From the NCBI RefSeq assembly GCF_030272615.1, contig NC_081411.1:215560654-215624653 (forward strand): a stretch of DNA of 64,000 nucleotides, read 5' to 3'. A model generated the notes under the pieces. That model was not told the DNA's origin, did not search any database, and saw only the letters and a program-made list of their open reading frames with translations. This DNA is from Cryptomeria japonica (taxonomy: Eukaryota > Streptophyta > Pinopsida > Cupressales > Cupressaceae). Shown piece after piece: positions 10,941-22,227 of the stretch. The position numbers and the translations under genes were made by a program. Every line of letters begins with the position of its first letter. Positions within the stretch are counted from its first letter, which is position 1.

Positions 10941-13149
10941 ACCATCGAAAAATCAAACAAAAACATGGCAACACATTGTACATACTCATTCACACAGATG
11001 CAAAAAAAACATTGACACAATACTCACACAATGACCACTTATCAATTAACCAAAACAATCGACATCAACAATCAAAACTGTCTTCAACAAGGATGCATCC
11101 TTCCTTACCAAAACAAAGACACAAGTGATGTTTTCTTTGACAAGAAAATTATGTTAAGCTATCAAATACTTGGTTGATTTGTGAGTACAATCATTCATTT
11201 ATCTGTATCAGGATCTTTCAGCATTGTTTTGTATCATTTGCGCATTCTTTTCGATGAAGTTTTGGGGCATGTACTAATGGTGTCTACATGGGAAGTTCAC
11301 CAAGCTACGTGATCTTATGCAAAATGCAGTCATAGATCACTACGACTTGCTGCCTACAGCGCATACCTCGACCATATGGGCATGAACCATTACCAAGGAT
11401 CCTTAATCTTTATTCTTTATGTATATACTGTTTGTTTGCAGGTACAATGCTCATTCTTTGGTTCCTCCTCATCCAAATTGCATAAACATTTTCATCTCTT
11501 AGTATGGTATGCACTTGTCTCAGGATATGATCAGCCTAAGATCAAGGAGGATGATCCAAGTCATGCATGAACGGAGATAATCCTTGTCTGTTCCGCAAGC
11601 AATACTCTGGTCGACTTGACGCTTATATCAAGTCATTTGTATTAACTTGCTATATAAAATCCATGAAAGGAATACTCAGGTCATCTTGAATCATTATGTC
11701 AAGATGCTTGTATTCTCTTCCAACATTTTAAAGCTCAATGATGAAAATAGAGCACTATGGATCATCATTTCATTTCATCTGTTTATATCTTGCATTCTGT
11801 TGCATATCACCCATCCATTCATTCATATGTAGGATTTATATGCAAAATATAACCATTAAAGCTGGTCTTGAATACAATCACGACTGAGTACTCTGATACA
11901 TCATCAATGCATCATGCAAAGTCTTAAAAACCTTGCATTCCTCATAATCATATCATCTTCATATTTAGGTGCATCTTGCATTAAGTCCATTCATGTCATT
12001 TTTACCTTAATATTGCATATAGTTCATCATTTTGGACATTAGTTTTCATTAATCATTGGAATCATTGCATCAATCATAAAAATTAGATTCATTCGTGGGA
12101 TCAAATTGTCTTTGATATTTTTAAATCATTTACTATGCATTCATTTATTATCAATTATCCATCATCATTTCATTATCCATTATCATTTATTATTGCATCG
12201 ATTCATTAGTGAAAAAGTGCATTCATTCGTCCATTTATTAAACTATCTTATTATGCTCATTTTAGGATTCATTTCACATTACATTCATTATCCTCTTTTT
12301 AATTGCATTAAGGTGCAGTTATTAAAACCATAAGTTATAGTATCATCACATTATCATATTTAAGCATTTAGAATCATCAACCCATTTGTTTCCAAACATT
12401 GGTTCATACCATTATACATATACATTCATTTAGGCATTATCATATAAACATTTGTACTTTACATTTTGTTTATCCATATTACATTCATCTAAAAACATCT
12501 AGATGCATATCCATACATAAAATCATTCATTCAACCATTGCATTAACATTATTTCATCATTATCATTCCATAGGAAACACCAAAATCTTGTTCATAAATC
12601 ATAAGCATACATCATCATCCATGGCATAACATACATCAAGCATTACATTAAAAATCAAAACAAATCATACATATATAAACCTGCATTCATATGTCAGTCT
12701 CTCACATCATAAATCATCATAAAAACATGCATATAAGAAACATCTCATCAAATGCATACATATACACAAATCCATCTAAGCAATAACTCATCATCCTGCA
12801 TAAACATCCATACATAATCAACTACATATCATCAAAGTATGGGATCTCCTCATATATATCATCTCATATATCAGAGTACAATGAAGTCTACAAAATCGGC
12901 TACCAAGAGCCATCCAAGATACAGTCCATAAATAAATAATGATACAATACATATATACAAAAATGCTCTCTCAAATGCCACTCTAGCCAGATGTTGTACC
13001 ACCACCACCATCGCCACCTACTCTCCCACTGGTGCCTGCACCACCTGATCCATCTCTCCATGGAGGCCTCATCGAACCCCCACTCCCTCCTGCATCCCCT
13101 AATCTCTCCCTCCGTAGAGGACCCATCACACCCCCACTGCTCTGCGCCC
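10941..13149 (+). other. Non-coding 3' region of element A
   Basis: No supportable coding frame was found on either strand. From about 11900 to 12880 the sequence is very rich in CATT, ATCAT and TTATCATTCATT words without a fixed period. It lies downstream of the antisense gene, so it could hold the 3' end of an antisense transcript. Confidence 0.5.
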
Positions 13150-14927
13150 TCTACGATCACTCTGATCTGGCCTACTGCATCTGAGAATAGCTGAGAGCTC
13201 GCTGACTAACTAGCACCACCTCCTCATATAAACCCCTCTAGTAGTCTATCTCTGCCTATGCTCGTCGCATCTCCCTCATCATCTCCCCTGTAGGACCCTA
13301 TGCTCCTACTTCAATCTGGACTCTCTCCTGCAGCTCAGCCAATCTCTCCACTGCACTATCTCTCTCCCGTAGCACCACTGCCAGCTCGGACTCTCATGCA
13401 AATAGCTGCACATCCCTAGCTACCACCTCTGCCTCCAAATCCTCTATCCAGGTCTGCAAGTGTACTATCATGTGATCCCGCAGATCTCTAGTGGCTCCCT
13501 CCCCGGTGTCCATAGCCGCCTCACCTGTACCACCCTCTGCAGTAGTCCCCTCCCCTCTATCCATCGGGATCTCCCTCTCAACCCCCTCCCACTCAACTGA
13601 ACTCCTCCCTGCATCAAAGGTCCCTATGATATCTGTAGAGGCAGTCCACCTCTCCCTCTCTGTTGACTCCGCATCCCCAACCCACCACCTCCACCTCCTC
13701 CACCACCTCCTCCTCCGTCTCCTCCATCTCCTCCACCTGCCCTGGGTCCTCTACCTCCTACCCTCCTCCGTCTTCGTCCCCTCTCATCCTCAAAATCTGG
13801 GATCGGCTCTGCTGGATCCGATATCCGTAGGATCGGGTGCACTGCCCAGTACTGCATATACTCATCTGTCACACCTGCATCAATGACCCTTGGTTGTATG
13901 TCCCATGATCTTGCCTGCAGTGTTCGAAACTCTGGCAGTGCCTGATCATACAGTAGCACTGGACCCCATGCATACCTCTCCCAAATAACCCAAGCATACT
14001 CTCCTGATCCACTAGGTAGTCCCTGCTATCATCCAAACTGCCTCATCACTCTCCCAGGCAACTGTCTCTTCACATGGTATGAGGTCCTCCCAATGAGGAA
14101 TCGAGTCATAAACACATAAGGCAGTGCCTCTGCATCATCATCCCATGGCTCACACTCTAAGTATGGTCACCATATCACTGCATCCAAATCGTTCAATGCT
14201 CGCCGCCACCACTCTCACTTCCCCAGGTGGGGCTGACTCATCATGCCGCTATACATGAACATGTACGGCTGGTCTGCTATGTGGAATCTTAGACTCACCG
14301 ATCGAGTCACTGGTAAGTCTCCCAGGCCCAAATATGCAACAACGTCATGCCCACTGCTAAGGAACCCCTCTCCTAATAAACCACCTCATGGAGCTCCTGG
14401 TACAGGTGCGCCAGCATGCACAGCCCCCATGCAAATTGAGTCCCCTCGGTAACCATCATCTCGATCACCTGCCCCCATCCCATGGCCAACCCATGTGATC
14501 GCCTATCTGGATAGAGAAATCCTCCCACAATACTTGATAAAGCTGTTGGAAGAGGCTCATATAACGTTGCTATCTCCTCCCACGCAATGGAGCCATCATC
14601 AATGAAAACGTCCTCATCGAAAATCCTCTGAACTGCAAGGGTCCCCCAGGATCTGTCGTATGTGACCAGCTCCCCCTGAATCAAAATCCGTAGGATGCGA
14701 CACACATCCTCCAGGGTCACTATCATCTCCTCCTGTGCCAGATGGAAGGTGCATGTCTCGCTGTGCCACTGCTCGGCTAATGCTATGATCAAACCGTGAT
14801 TCATCCGAATCACGGGCATGTGCATCACCTCATATAGTCCCGTTGCCGCAATACAGTCTATCTCCACCTGTGTCAATCGATCCCGCAACCCCTGTGTCAT
14901 AGGATGGCACTCGTATAACTGCAACAT
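13150..14927 (-). pseudogene. Antisense plant mobile domain (PMD) gene, decayed
   Basis: The - strand frame from ATG 14927 reads LIIALAEQWHSETCTFHLAQ, then VTLEDVCRILRI, WEEIATLYEP and LCMLAHLYQELHEV. This is the plant mobile domain (aminotransferase-like, MAIN/MAIL family), found in host silencing-related proteins and in transposons. It continues in shifted frames through LGLGDLPVTRSVSLRFHIA (about 14336-14230), MTRFLIGRTSYHVKRQLPG and YAWVIWERYAWGP to a Gly/Arg-rich tail near 13700. A region predicted to be coiled coil follows down to about 13150, with TAG and TGA where Gln or Arg is expected. Breaks: stop at 14373, a frameshift, tandem stops near 14025. Antisense extra genes near the 3' LTR are known in Tat elements. 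Confidence 0.82.
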
Positions 14928-15221
14928 GCCTAGCTCCTCCTACACATGGACATTCATCAATCACCATCAATTGTTTTGTTTTCAAACTTTCTTAAGTTTA
15001 AACCTAGACTATCATCAGATACTTTGATCAAATATCTTTGGGTCTCAACAGGTAAGAAATCATGGCCACCTAGACTTCAACGAGCATTTATCCTAACAAA
15101 TGATCTAAGTCTCATCAGGCTGCTATGGTTCAAAACAACTCCCACTTCACCTCGCTAATCCACCCATCATTGACATCGAGAGATTTTCTTCATCCAAAAC
15201 TGGGGCATCTCTTTATCCTAA

Positions 15222-15540
15222 GGCAAAAACGCTATTTTACCAACAAAAGCGCTGGTTTCCCAACAATAGCGCTACAACCCTAACAAAAGCGCTCAATCAA
15301 CTATCCCATCGTGCTCAAACTACAAATGCATTAAAACCACTATACAGTAGCGCTAATACAGATCAATAGTGCTCAATCCAACCCTCAATAGCACTTATTC
15401 ATCAATAGCGCCTAAACTTACATGCAATAGTGCTACAACCAAACCAAAGCGCTCAAACAATGGGGCAATAGCGCCATTGCGACACAGTAGCGCTAATTCA
15501 TGGAGCAAAAGCGTCAAAACCCTACTTCCAGCGCTCTTGC
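15222..15540 (-). repeat. GCGCTATTG-type repeats upstream of the antisense gene
   Basis: On the + strand the motif reads CAATAGCGCT, with variants CAAAAGCGCT, CAATAGTGCT and CAGTAGCGCT, about fifteen times over 320 bp. On the - strand it is AGCGCTATTG, the same orientation relative to antisense transcription as the 541-780 cluster has relative to sense transcription. It lies 300-600 bp upstream of the antisense gene start. Confidence 0.85.
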
Positions 15541-16086
15541 TTCGACCCAACTTGGAATCAACTAAAAATGTATCAAAAGTGCATAAAAATTAAAATTTCA
15601 AATTTGCGTACTGCTAGTCCATAGTCGTCTAGGCGCCAAAACCGTCGAACTCGCTCAAATCTATGCTCTACAATCGGTATCGACATCCTGGCTGCTGCTC
15701 ACTCCTCCAAAAGGTCACTATCAAAGCTCTGGTTTCACACTGGTCGCGGTCACAAATGATCCTGTTTTCACTCCTTTCACCCCATTTATACCCTTCGTCG
15801 TCACCGTAACTTCCCCCCGCTCACCACCGTGGTCCCCTTGAACTTTTTGAGCCCCCCATTTCTCCATTTTTCTCCCGATTTCTTTTATTTTTCACCCGTA
15901 TGGCTAACTTCTTCTCTTCTAACACCCTGCCAATTTTCATTCTTTTTCGAGAGATCGCCTGATTTTTCAAAAAAATTCAGCCCATCTCTCGAGGGGGCAT
16001 ACCACCCATTAAATTTACATTTTATGGGGCATTTTCTCACACCAGTTTTTCTTTCTTTGAAATGACGCGATAAACCGCACCGTCTC
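15541..16086. other. 3' internal end of element A
   Basis: This is a non-coding stretch between the repeat cluster and the polypurine tract. By position it would hold the promoter of the antisense gene, but no clear TATA box is visible. Several open frames are short and lack features. Confidence 0.45.
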
Positions 16087-16099
16087 AAAGAGGGGCAAA
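16087..16099 (+). promoter_or_regulatory. Polypurine tract of element A
   Basis: AAAGAGGGGCAAA immediately precedes the 3' LTR start (TGTAG at 16100), as needed for plus-strand priming. The same tract is found in reverse at 61015-61029 beside a related LTR. Confidence 0.9.
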
Positions 16100-17494
16100 T
16101 GTAGTCACACAAATCTGTCCAAGTTAATTAAATAAATATTCGCTATTTATTTGATTAAAAATCCACTAGTCATCAATTAATTAAATTAATATTTAATTAA
16201 TTCATCCCCAAACATTCTTCTATTAATTAAATAAATTATTCAATTTATTTTAATTAATTCATTAAAATCAAATTCCAATCAATTAAATAAATAAAATCAA
16301 TTTATTTAATTAAATCCCCCTGTTCCTCTTTTAAATAAATTAAATAAAAAAACATTTATTTAAATCATTATCCCCCCCCCCCTCACTTGCATTTTCCTAC
16401 AAATGGAACTTGCACACATTTATTGAAATAAATGAATTTTTATTTTAATAAAATCCTATTTCCCCTCACCCACCAAATCCACTTGCAAAATCTAATCCCC
16501 TTCTAGATTCTTCTAACCCCTTCCTAATTAGCCTAATCCATCTCTTAATTATCGTCACATTCCTAAGCAAAATGAAGTCACTTCTCAAAGACTTCAAAAG
16601 TCTTTGAAAAGCATTTAATGCTTTGTGTGTTCAACAAATTAACCCCCAAAGTCTTCCAAGACCACTAATGGCTCTTACATGACCATTTATGGCTCTTACA
16701 TAACCATTTATGGTTATTTCAAACTTGTCTCCCCAAACATTTATTGTTTTGACCATATTCATCCATTTCACATTTGCACAAGAATTTATCCATTGGATAA
16801 AAGTTTTATTCTTTGAATAAAGAGTTTATTCATTCAACTAACCTTGACTTTAACTCCCAAGGTCATATCAAGCATTTAATGTTTATTCCCTCCCCTCTCA
16901 ACCTATCTCACATTGACACATGTCATCATGGGATTGGGTTGAAAGCCCTCACATGGATTTGAAATCATTCAATCCTGACCCTTGTTGAGATTACTCAATC
17001 TAAACCATCCGTTGCTCCATTTTTCCTATAAATAGAGCTCATTTCTTCATAATCCAGATCTTGAAAACTTGTATGCATTTAAGCTATAGGCATTTTAGAG
17101 AGCACTTAGCATAGCAAACTCTTATATTGTCATTTTGGTCAAAATAAATCATTTTTAGTATCAAATAGCTTAATATTAGTTTTTCATTTTACATTTGGAG
17201 CAAAATACTACAATCTCAATCCTCCATAAGCATCCATAGTGCAAAAAGCTGCTGAGAGCTACACTATTTTGGAACTTGGAGAGGAGAGGAACAAGGGAGA
17301 AGGAGCTAAGAGCATGTTATGAAGTATTTGGAGATGCCTTATCATATTTGCTTCTTTAGTTAAATATGCTTTCATGATTTTAGTGTCTCTCTTGATATGC
17401 CTGTTTAGATTAGTTTTTGATTGACTAACACTAACGGTTTCTTGTGTGTGTGTTATTCATCTCAGACTAACCTTGTCCATTTTGCAGTGCATCA
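16100..17494 (+). repeat. 3' LTR of element A, 1395 bp
   Basis: It starts TGTAGTCACAC after the polypurine tract and ends TGCATCA. The first 250 bp are dominated by AATTAAAT/TTAATTAA palindromic words. A C-run lies at about 16372-16382. The TATA box is at 17027. The last 448 bp match the window start. Confidence 0.93.
17027..17034 (+). promoter_or_regulatory. TATA box of the element A LTR
   Basis: TATAAATA sits in TTTCCTATAAATAGAGCTC, about 470 bp before the LTR end. An equivalent TATAAATAGAG occurs in the related reversed LTR near 59985-59995, which supports a conserved promoter. Confidence 0.75.
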
Positions 17495-18846
17495 TTATGT
17501 AAAAGCATTAATTGAAATAGTAAAATAAGAACCAACAAGAAGGTAGAGTTGAGGGTGGTGTCTATATAGGGTAGATGAGTTATGTATTCTAATATATTAC
17601 AAATTTTCTTGGATAGGTTTCATTATAAACCCCACTAAATTACTTAAAATTTTACATGTCTATATAAATTTATTTTGCCAAGTATATATTAAATTAAAAA
17701 ATTGATTATATATTTATATGTGTATGTATCATTTTACATTTAGAATGAATTGATTCTAAATTTTTTATGATAACTGCTTGTATTTCATTACCAAATGTTT
17801 ATTCTAATTGGTATAATTGATGTACATAATTAAAAAATATTTTGAAAATTATTTAATATGTAAATAAAAGTTGATCTTAAGTAAATAAATTATTTAATTT
17901 GATATAATGAATTTCCTCTTAAGTATCACCATCGAAGGGTATGTGATCTTCATCTACAAAGCGAATGAAACAATCTACAATAGGATCCTCTAGGAATGGA
18001 GAGATATGAGGGTCTCCATGGATCTCCTAAAGTCTATTCCAAAGTGTGTGGGGGAAATCAATATCCAATGCAATACACATAGAATCATGATCTTGATACT
18101 AGATCAAATCACTCCTACATGGTCAATGATGTTACACCAAGATTATATATTTTCTAGTGTTTCTAGTTTAGGTATGACTCCATACATAAAAGGAAAATGA
18201 TTACACCACCTAAAACTTATGAAGATACCATTTTACAAAAGAATCATAGTTATCCCTTTCTAATTTTACCACAAAAGGATGAATAGAGAAACCTATGATA
18301 CCTCCTCAAATAAAACCTTAAAAAATCAATAAAATCAATACATATAAAACATATCAAACAAATTCATCTCATGTAAGATGGTCATTTTCAAGTGCCAAGA
18401 TGTCCAAGTAAATGACTAGATTGTGAAATCACAAAAAAGGGTCATTTATTCAAGCTTCAACTTAGTGTAGTACTACTAGTTGCGATCACTAAATCATCCA
18501 ATGATTCTATAAAAGAACACAACAAAGTAGTACATGTATTGACAAATTCATAGATATAACTTATGACTTTAACTTATGATTATTTTTATGATTTTGATGG
18601 AACTTATACTAATTCATCTTTAGATGTTAAAAAGTATTGTTTGAGTTGCATGGGCATTATGATGTTTTATTTTGTAGAATTTTTCTTATACTTTGATTTA
18701 AGTGGATAATATTTCTTAAATGATGCTTATTATTATCCACCTATTAATAATTATATAGATCTATGTGAGTTTCCTTTTTTTATATTTAAGTTGCTAAATT
18801 GTATTTAATTATAAGTTTTTTTGGTTGGTGAAATGTAAATTAAATA
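17495..18846. other. AT-rich flank, no gene seen
   Basis: This is AT-rich sequence outside the element A 3' LTR. Short open frames, for example around 18006-18200, have no recognisable features. The 5 bp after the LTR (TTATG) should be one target-site copy, but its partner is outside the window. Confidence 0.5.
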
Positions 18847-18952
18847 GTTTGTAATTGTAAATTTTCATGTTTGTAATTGTAATTGTAAATTTTCATGTTT
18901 GTAATTGTAATAATAAATTTTCATGTTTGTAATTGTAATTGTAAATTTTCAT
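18847..18952 (+). repeat. 28-bp tandem repeat GTTTGTAATTGTAATTGTAA...
   Basis: There are four units, one of 22 bp and three of 28 bp, each ending AATTTTCAT and nearly identical. They end 30 bp before the first ATG of the gene at 18982, so they may lie in its promoter or 5' untranslated region. Confidence 0.85.
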
Positions 18953-18981
18953 GTTTGTATATATATGCATATTATTTTCAC

Positions 18982-21055
18982 ATGATGGATGAGTTTGAGA
19001 TAGATGAGCTACTAGGTATAGTACCACCTCCACCTCCACCCCCTCCACCTCCACCTCCACCTCCACCTCTACCTCCACCAGATCAGTTGCGACAGACAAT
19101 TAGGACAAATATTGATGCTTTGATTAGAGATATTCACACTATTAGGTGTGAGCCTCATCCACCCCCTCAGTTGTTACGCCTTGCAAATAGTATGCAAGGC
19201 ATTGTACAGTCTGTGCAGGCATTAGATAGCGAGTTAGATAGCTATCATAGCTGGCGTGAGGGATTGCATGCATTTTACGCAGATGGCCTCACATACAAAC
19301 AAGTTAATGACTTAAAAATAACAAAAATAGATTTGAAAAAATATTTTGTGAACCCTAAGATGGGTGAAGAGATAGATCCGAAGAAGCCACAGATCTCTAT
19401 TTGATGGTGTAGGCACCCGGGCATTGCTAGCCACTTTTGGGAGCGGTGGTGGATGGTCACACTCCAATCATGAGGTCCCAATGTATTTTTTGAAGAAATT
19501 ATGGGTGGAATTTGAATTGGGCAAAAAGCCCAATTACTTTGATATTAGATCATTTCAGGGGGTTGGGAGAGGCATGCCCCAGGATAGGCCAGGAGCAAAA
19601 TTGAGCGACAGGGTTAGAAACTGTGTGTGTGATGATCCATTGGTTCCTCTTCCATCACTAGTTGTTCCAGCACCTGCCCATCATCAAGCAGTGGATTATG
19701 CTCTAGGTTCATTGAGTGCCCTATCAGACAATTTGGTACAGTAGTTGCGAGAGGTGAGGGTTGCCCTATGCTTAGCACATGTTTGCACGAGTTGTGGGGT
19801 GTATGTAGGGGTCCACATAGTGAGGTTGCCCCTGGAGGAGATGGTGATTTTGATGATGCTGATGCCGCCCATGGTGGTTATGATGATGTCGAGGAGGCTA
19901 CACATGCTGATGTCATCCCTTCATATGTTGATCTCCTGTGGGCAGACGATGATCAGCCTACAGAGGTACAAATTTATTTGTATAATTTATAGTGCAATAT
20001 TAAATTCCTTATATATACACATATGAACCATAACATGAGTCAATTTTTTCTAAATAACACCTAGAGATGTTGGTGCCCCATTTACGGTATGCACTTTCAT
20101 CTAGATACATTGTATTGATATGTACATTTAAAATAAACAATAAATTTTTTAATGTAATGATTTACATATGATATGTTTTTTCAATTTTGTATGGTGTTTC
20201 ATGTAGCATTGAGGTGGGTAGTTCTTCACGTGACCCATGGACCACTGAGGCTCAGCCTCATATACCACTAGTGTGTTTTTCATCTATTAATTTGAAGTGT
20301 TTACATGCTTACTAATTTAAGTACAACTTTGATTCATGTTCGTTATTTTTTGCAATTGTAGACCTCTGGATTGTTTGATGGCACATCACATGTATGCCTT
20401 CGACCATCAGTTACTTCGCCTGCATCACATGTATGCTTTTTTGTGATAATCTTGCAGTCTATATATATATACTTTATAATTTATGTATATATACAAGTTT
20501 GATTCATGTTTTATATATGTTGTTCAGGTCCACACCACTACCAATATTGGTACGGCTATGGGGTTGAGCCAAATGCAACCATCGACATTATCATTTGAGG
20601 CACGATGATTACAAAAATAATTTCTAATTTATTTATACTATGTACCTGGCTTTTATAGGGATTATCAAAATTGATGTACAATGTTTTTTTTTTGCAGGAC
20701 TTGGCTACGACCACTTTTCTTGTTCATGATAGTGGACCTCCACGTACCAATGAGGGCATTGTAGAGCACAGTCGTATGGTAATTTATTTTAATTTTTTTA
20801 GTATTTAATTACTTTATAATTGAATTATGCAAGTAACTTCTTCTCATCTAAAATCTTTTAATAATGTATAGGAGGGTGCAGACACTGATACTGCACAGGA
20901 GGGTGGAGTCACTGATGCTGCATAGGAGGGTGGAGACACTGATATTGCGCAGACATAGGATGGTGCATCTTAGGACCACATGTAGTAGGATGAATCATCT
21001 CAGCCACCTTCACATGGAGTAAAGAGGACTGCAGATGAGATGCACGTGAGTTCTT
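18982..21055 (+). pseudogene. Multi-exon proline-rich protein of unknown function, decayed
   Basis: The ATG at 18982 opens MMDEFEIDELLGIV, then a (CCACCT)n-encoded run of about 18 prolines, then a predicted helical segment (DQLRQTIRTNIDALIRDIHT ... LDSELDSYHSWREGL). The frame shifts near 19390 into DGVGTRALLATFGSGGGWSH and ends in acidic stretches by 19992. Further exons with GT/AG borders are visible. The clearest is 20698-20778, 27 codons, open, flanked by TTTGCAG and GTAATT. The last exon (from 20872) has a threefold 27-bp repeat encoding EGG-x-TD motifs, with TAG codons where Gln is expected. I do not recognise the family. It converges on the transposase-like gene at 25666-22228 and may be its partner ORF. 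Confidence 0.5.
20871..20951 (+). repeat. 27-bp coding tandem repeat, three units
   Basis: The units GGAGGGTGSAGWCACTGATR plus CTGCACA start at 20871, 20898 and 20925. In frame they give nine-residue EGG-type repeats in the last exon of the + strand gene. Confidence 0.8.
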
Positions 21056-21481
21056 AGATTGTATATTTTAGATCATGTCATGTTATTGTATTGTGGACTT
21101 TTTATGATGACACTTGTTATGTTATCCCAGGACTTGTTATTATGTGATTATATATAGGACTTGTTGTTATGTGTTATGTGACTATATATAGGACTTTTTA
21201 TTATGTCATTTCTTTTCTATTATGATATCAGGTCGTGTTATGTGATTTGGCGCACTATAGTGACTATATATGTGATACATTGTTTTGTTATTATGTTATT
21301 TGGACTTGTTTTAATGTTATTTCCTTATTAAATTATTATTTCAAGACTTGTTATTATGTCATCAGGAATTGTTATGTGATTGTATATAGGACTTTTTATT
21401 TATGACTTGTTATGTGATCTATTTATGACTTTATATATTAACATTGTGATTGATCATCTTATAGTGCAACAGTTTATAATT

Positions 21482-22197
21482 CAATGTGCACAAAATAACA
21501 TTAAGAATAAGATAACTGATACAATATTGTTTATGAAACCAAAATTGTATCAAATGTAGACAAATACAATGTTAAAGGGACAAAGAAAAACAATTATCAT
21601 GATTAAATATTTAAAAGAGTTCACACAAGTATCGACTTATTAATTATAAATGAATCTCATAGAGGAATCATGATTTTCATGATTATATAAAAGGATTATT
21701 AATTTTAAATGAATCTCATAGAGGAATCCAATAGATTGATGGAACTAAGGCTAACCAAATTATTAGGAAGCTACAAACATAGTATCGACTTTCCTCTTAA
21801 GTTGACCACACTACTTTACTAGTGTATTGATGGTTTATTAGTGTGGATAGTAGTGGTATGAAAAGCATGGACTTCATGGTACTAAAATAAAAAAGTACAC
21901 TATAAATATAGATTTGTCATACAATGATAAATATAGAGTCAAGTCATATTTAGGACATAATTCTATCTTTGAACTTACAATTAATCTATGAAGAGATTAC
22001 AATAAAATAAATATATCATAAAAAATTAGAATTTAATTGTAACACAATTACAATGTGCACAAAATAACATTAAGAAGAAGATAACTAATACAATGTTGTT
22101 TATGAAACCAAAATTGTATCAAATGTAGACAAATACAATGTTAAAGGGACAAAGAAAAAAAATTATCATGATTAAATATAAAAGAGTTCACACAAGT
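21482..22197. repeat. Direct-repeat pair between the convergent genes
   Basis: About 148 bp at 21482-21630 recur at 22051-22197 with about 95% identity (starting CAATGTGCACAAAATAACAT, ending TTCACACAAGT). Between them a shorter repeat, AAATGAATCTCATAGAGGAATC, occurs twice near 21650 and 21705. No coding frame is supported. The second copy abuts the 3' end of the - strand gene. Confidence 0.8.
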
Positions 22198-22227
22198 AAC
22201 ACAAACTTACATGCATATAAATTTGAT

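Larger units (their letters stand above)
1..17494 (+). mobile_element. Element A: Tat-lineage Ty3/gypsy LTR retrotransposon, 5' end cut by window
   Basis: The parts run in order: end of 5' LTR, tRNA-Trp primer site, 2.7-kb leader, gag, protease, G-patch module, RT, Ty3 RNase H, second RNase H, integrase, a 5.7-kb 3' region with an antisense plant-mobile-domain gene, polypurine tract and 3' LTR. RT-RNase H-integrase order defines Ty3/gypsy. Two consecutive RNase H domains and an extra antisense gene are known marks of the plant Tat lineage. The visible 448 bp of the 5' LTR and the matching part of the 3' LTR differ at about nine sites with no indel, so insertion was recent. The 5' target-site copy lies outside the window. 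Every coding region has premature stops, so this copy cannot move by itself. Confidence 0.93.

Noticed and set aside
12900-13160. - strand open frame rich in Trp and Arg
   Set aside because: It lies in a different frame beyond the decayed end of the antisense PMD gene and has an implausible composition (WRWWWWY).
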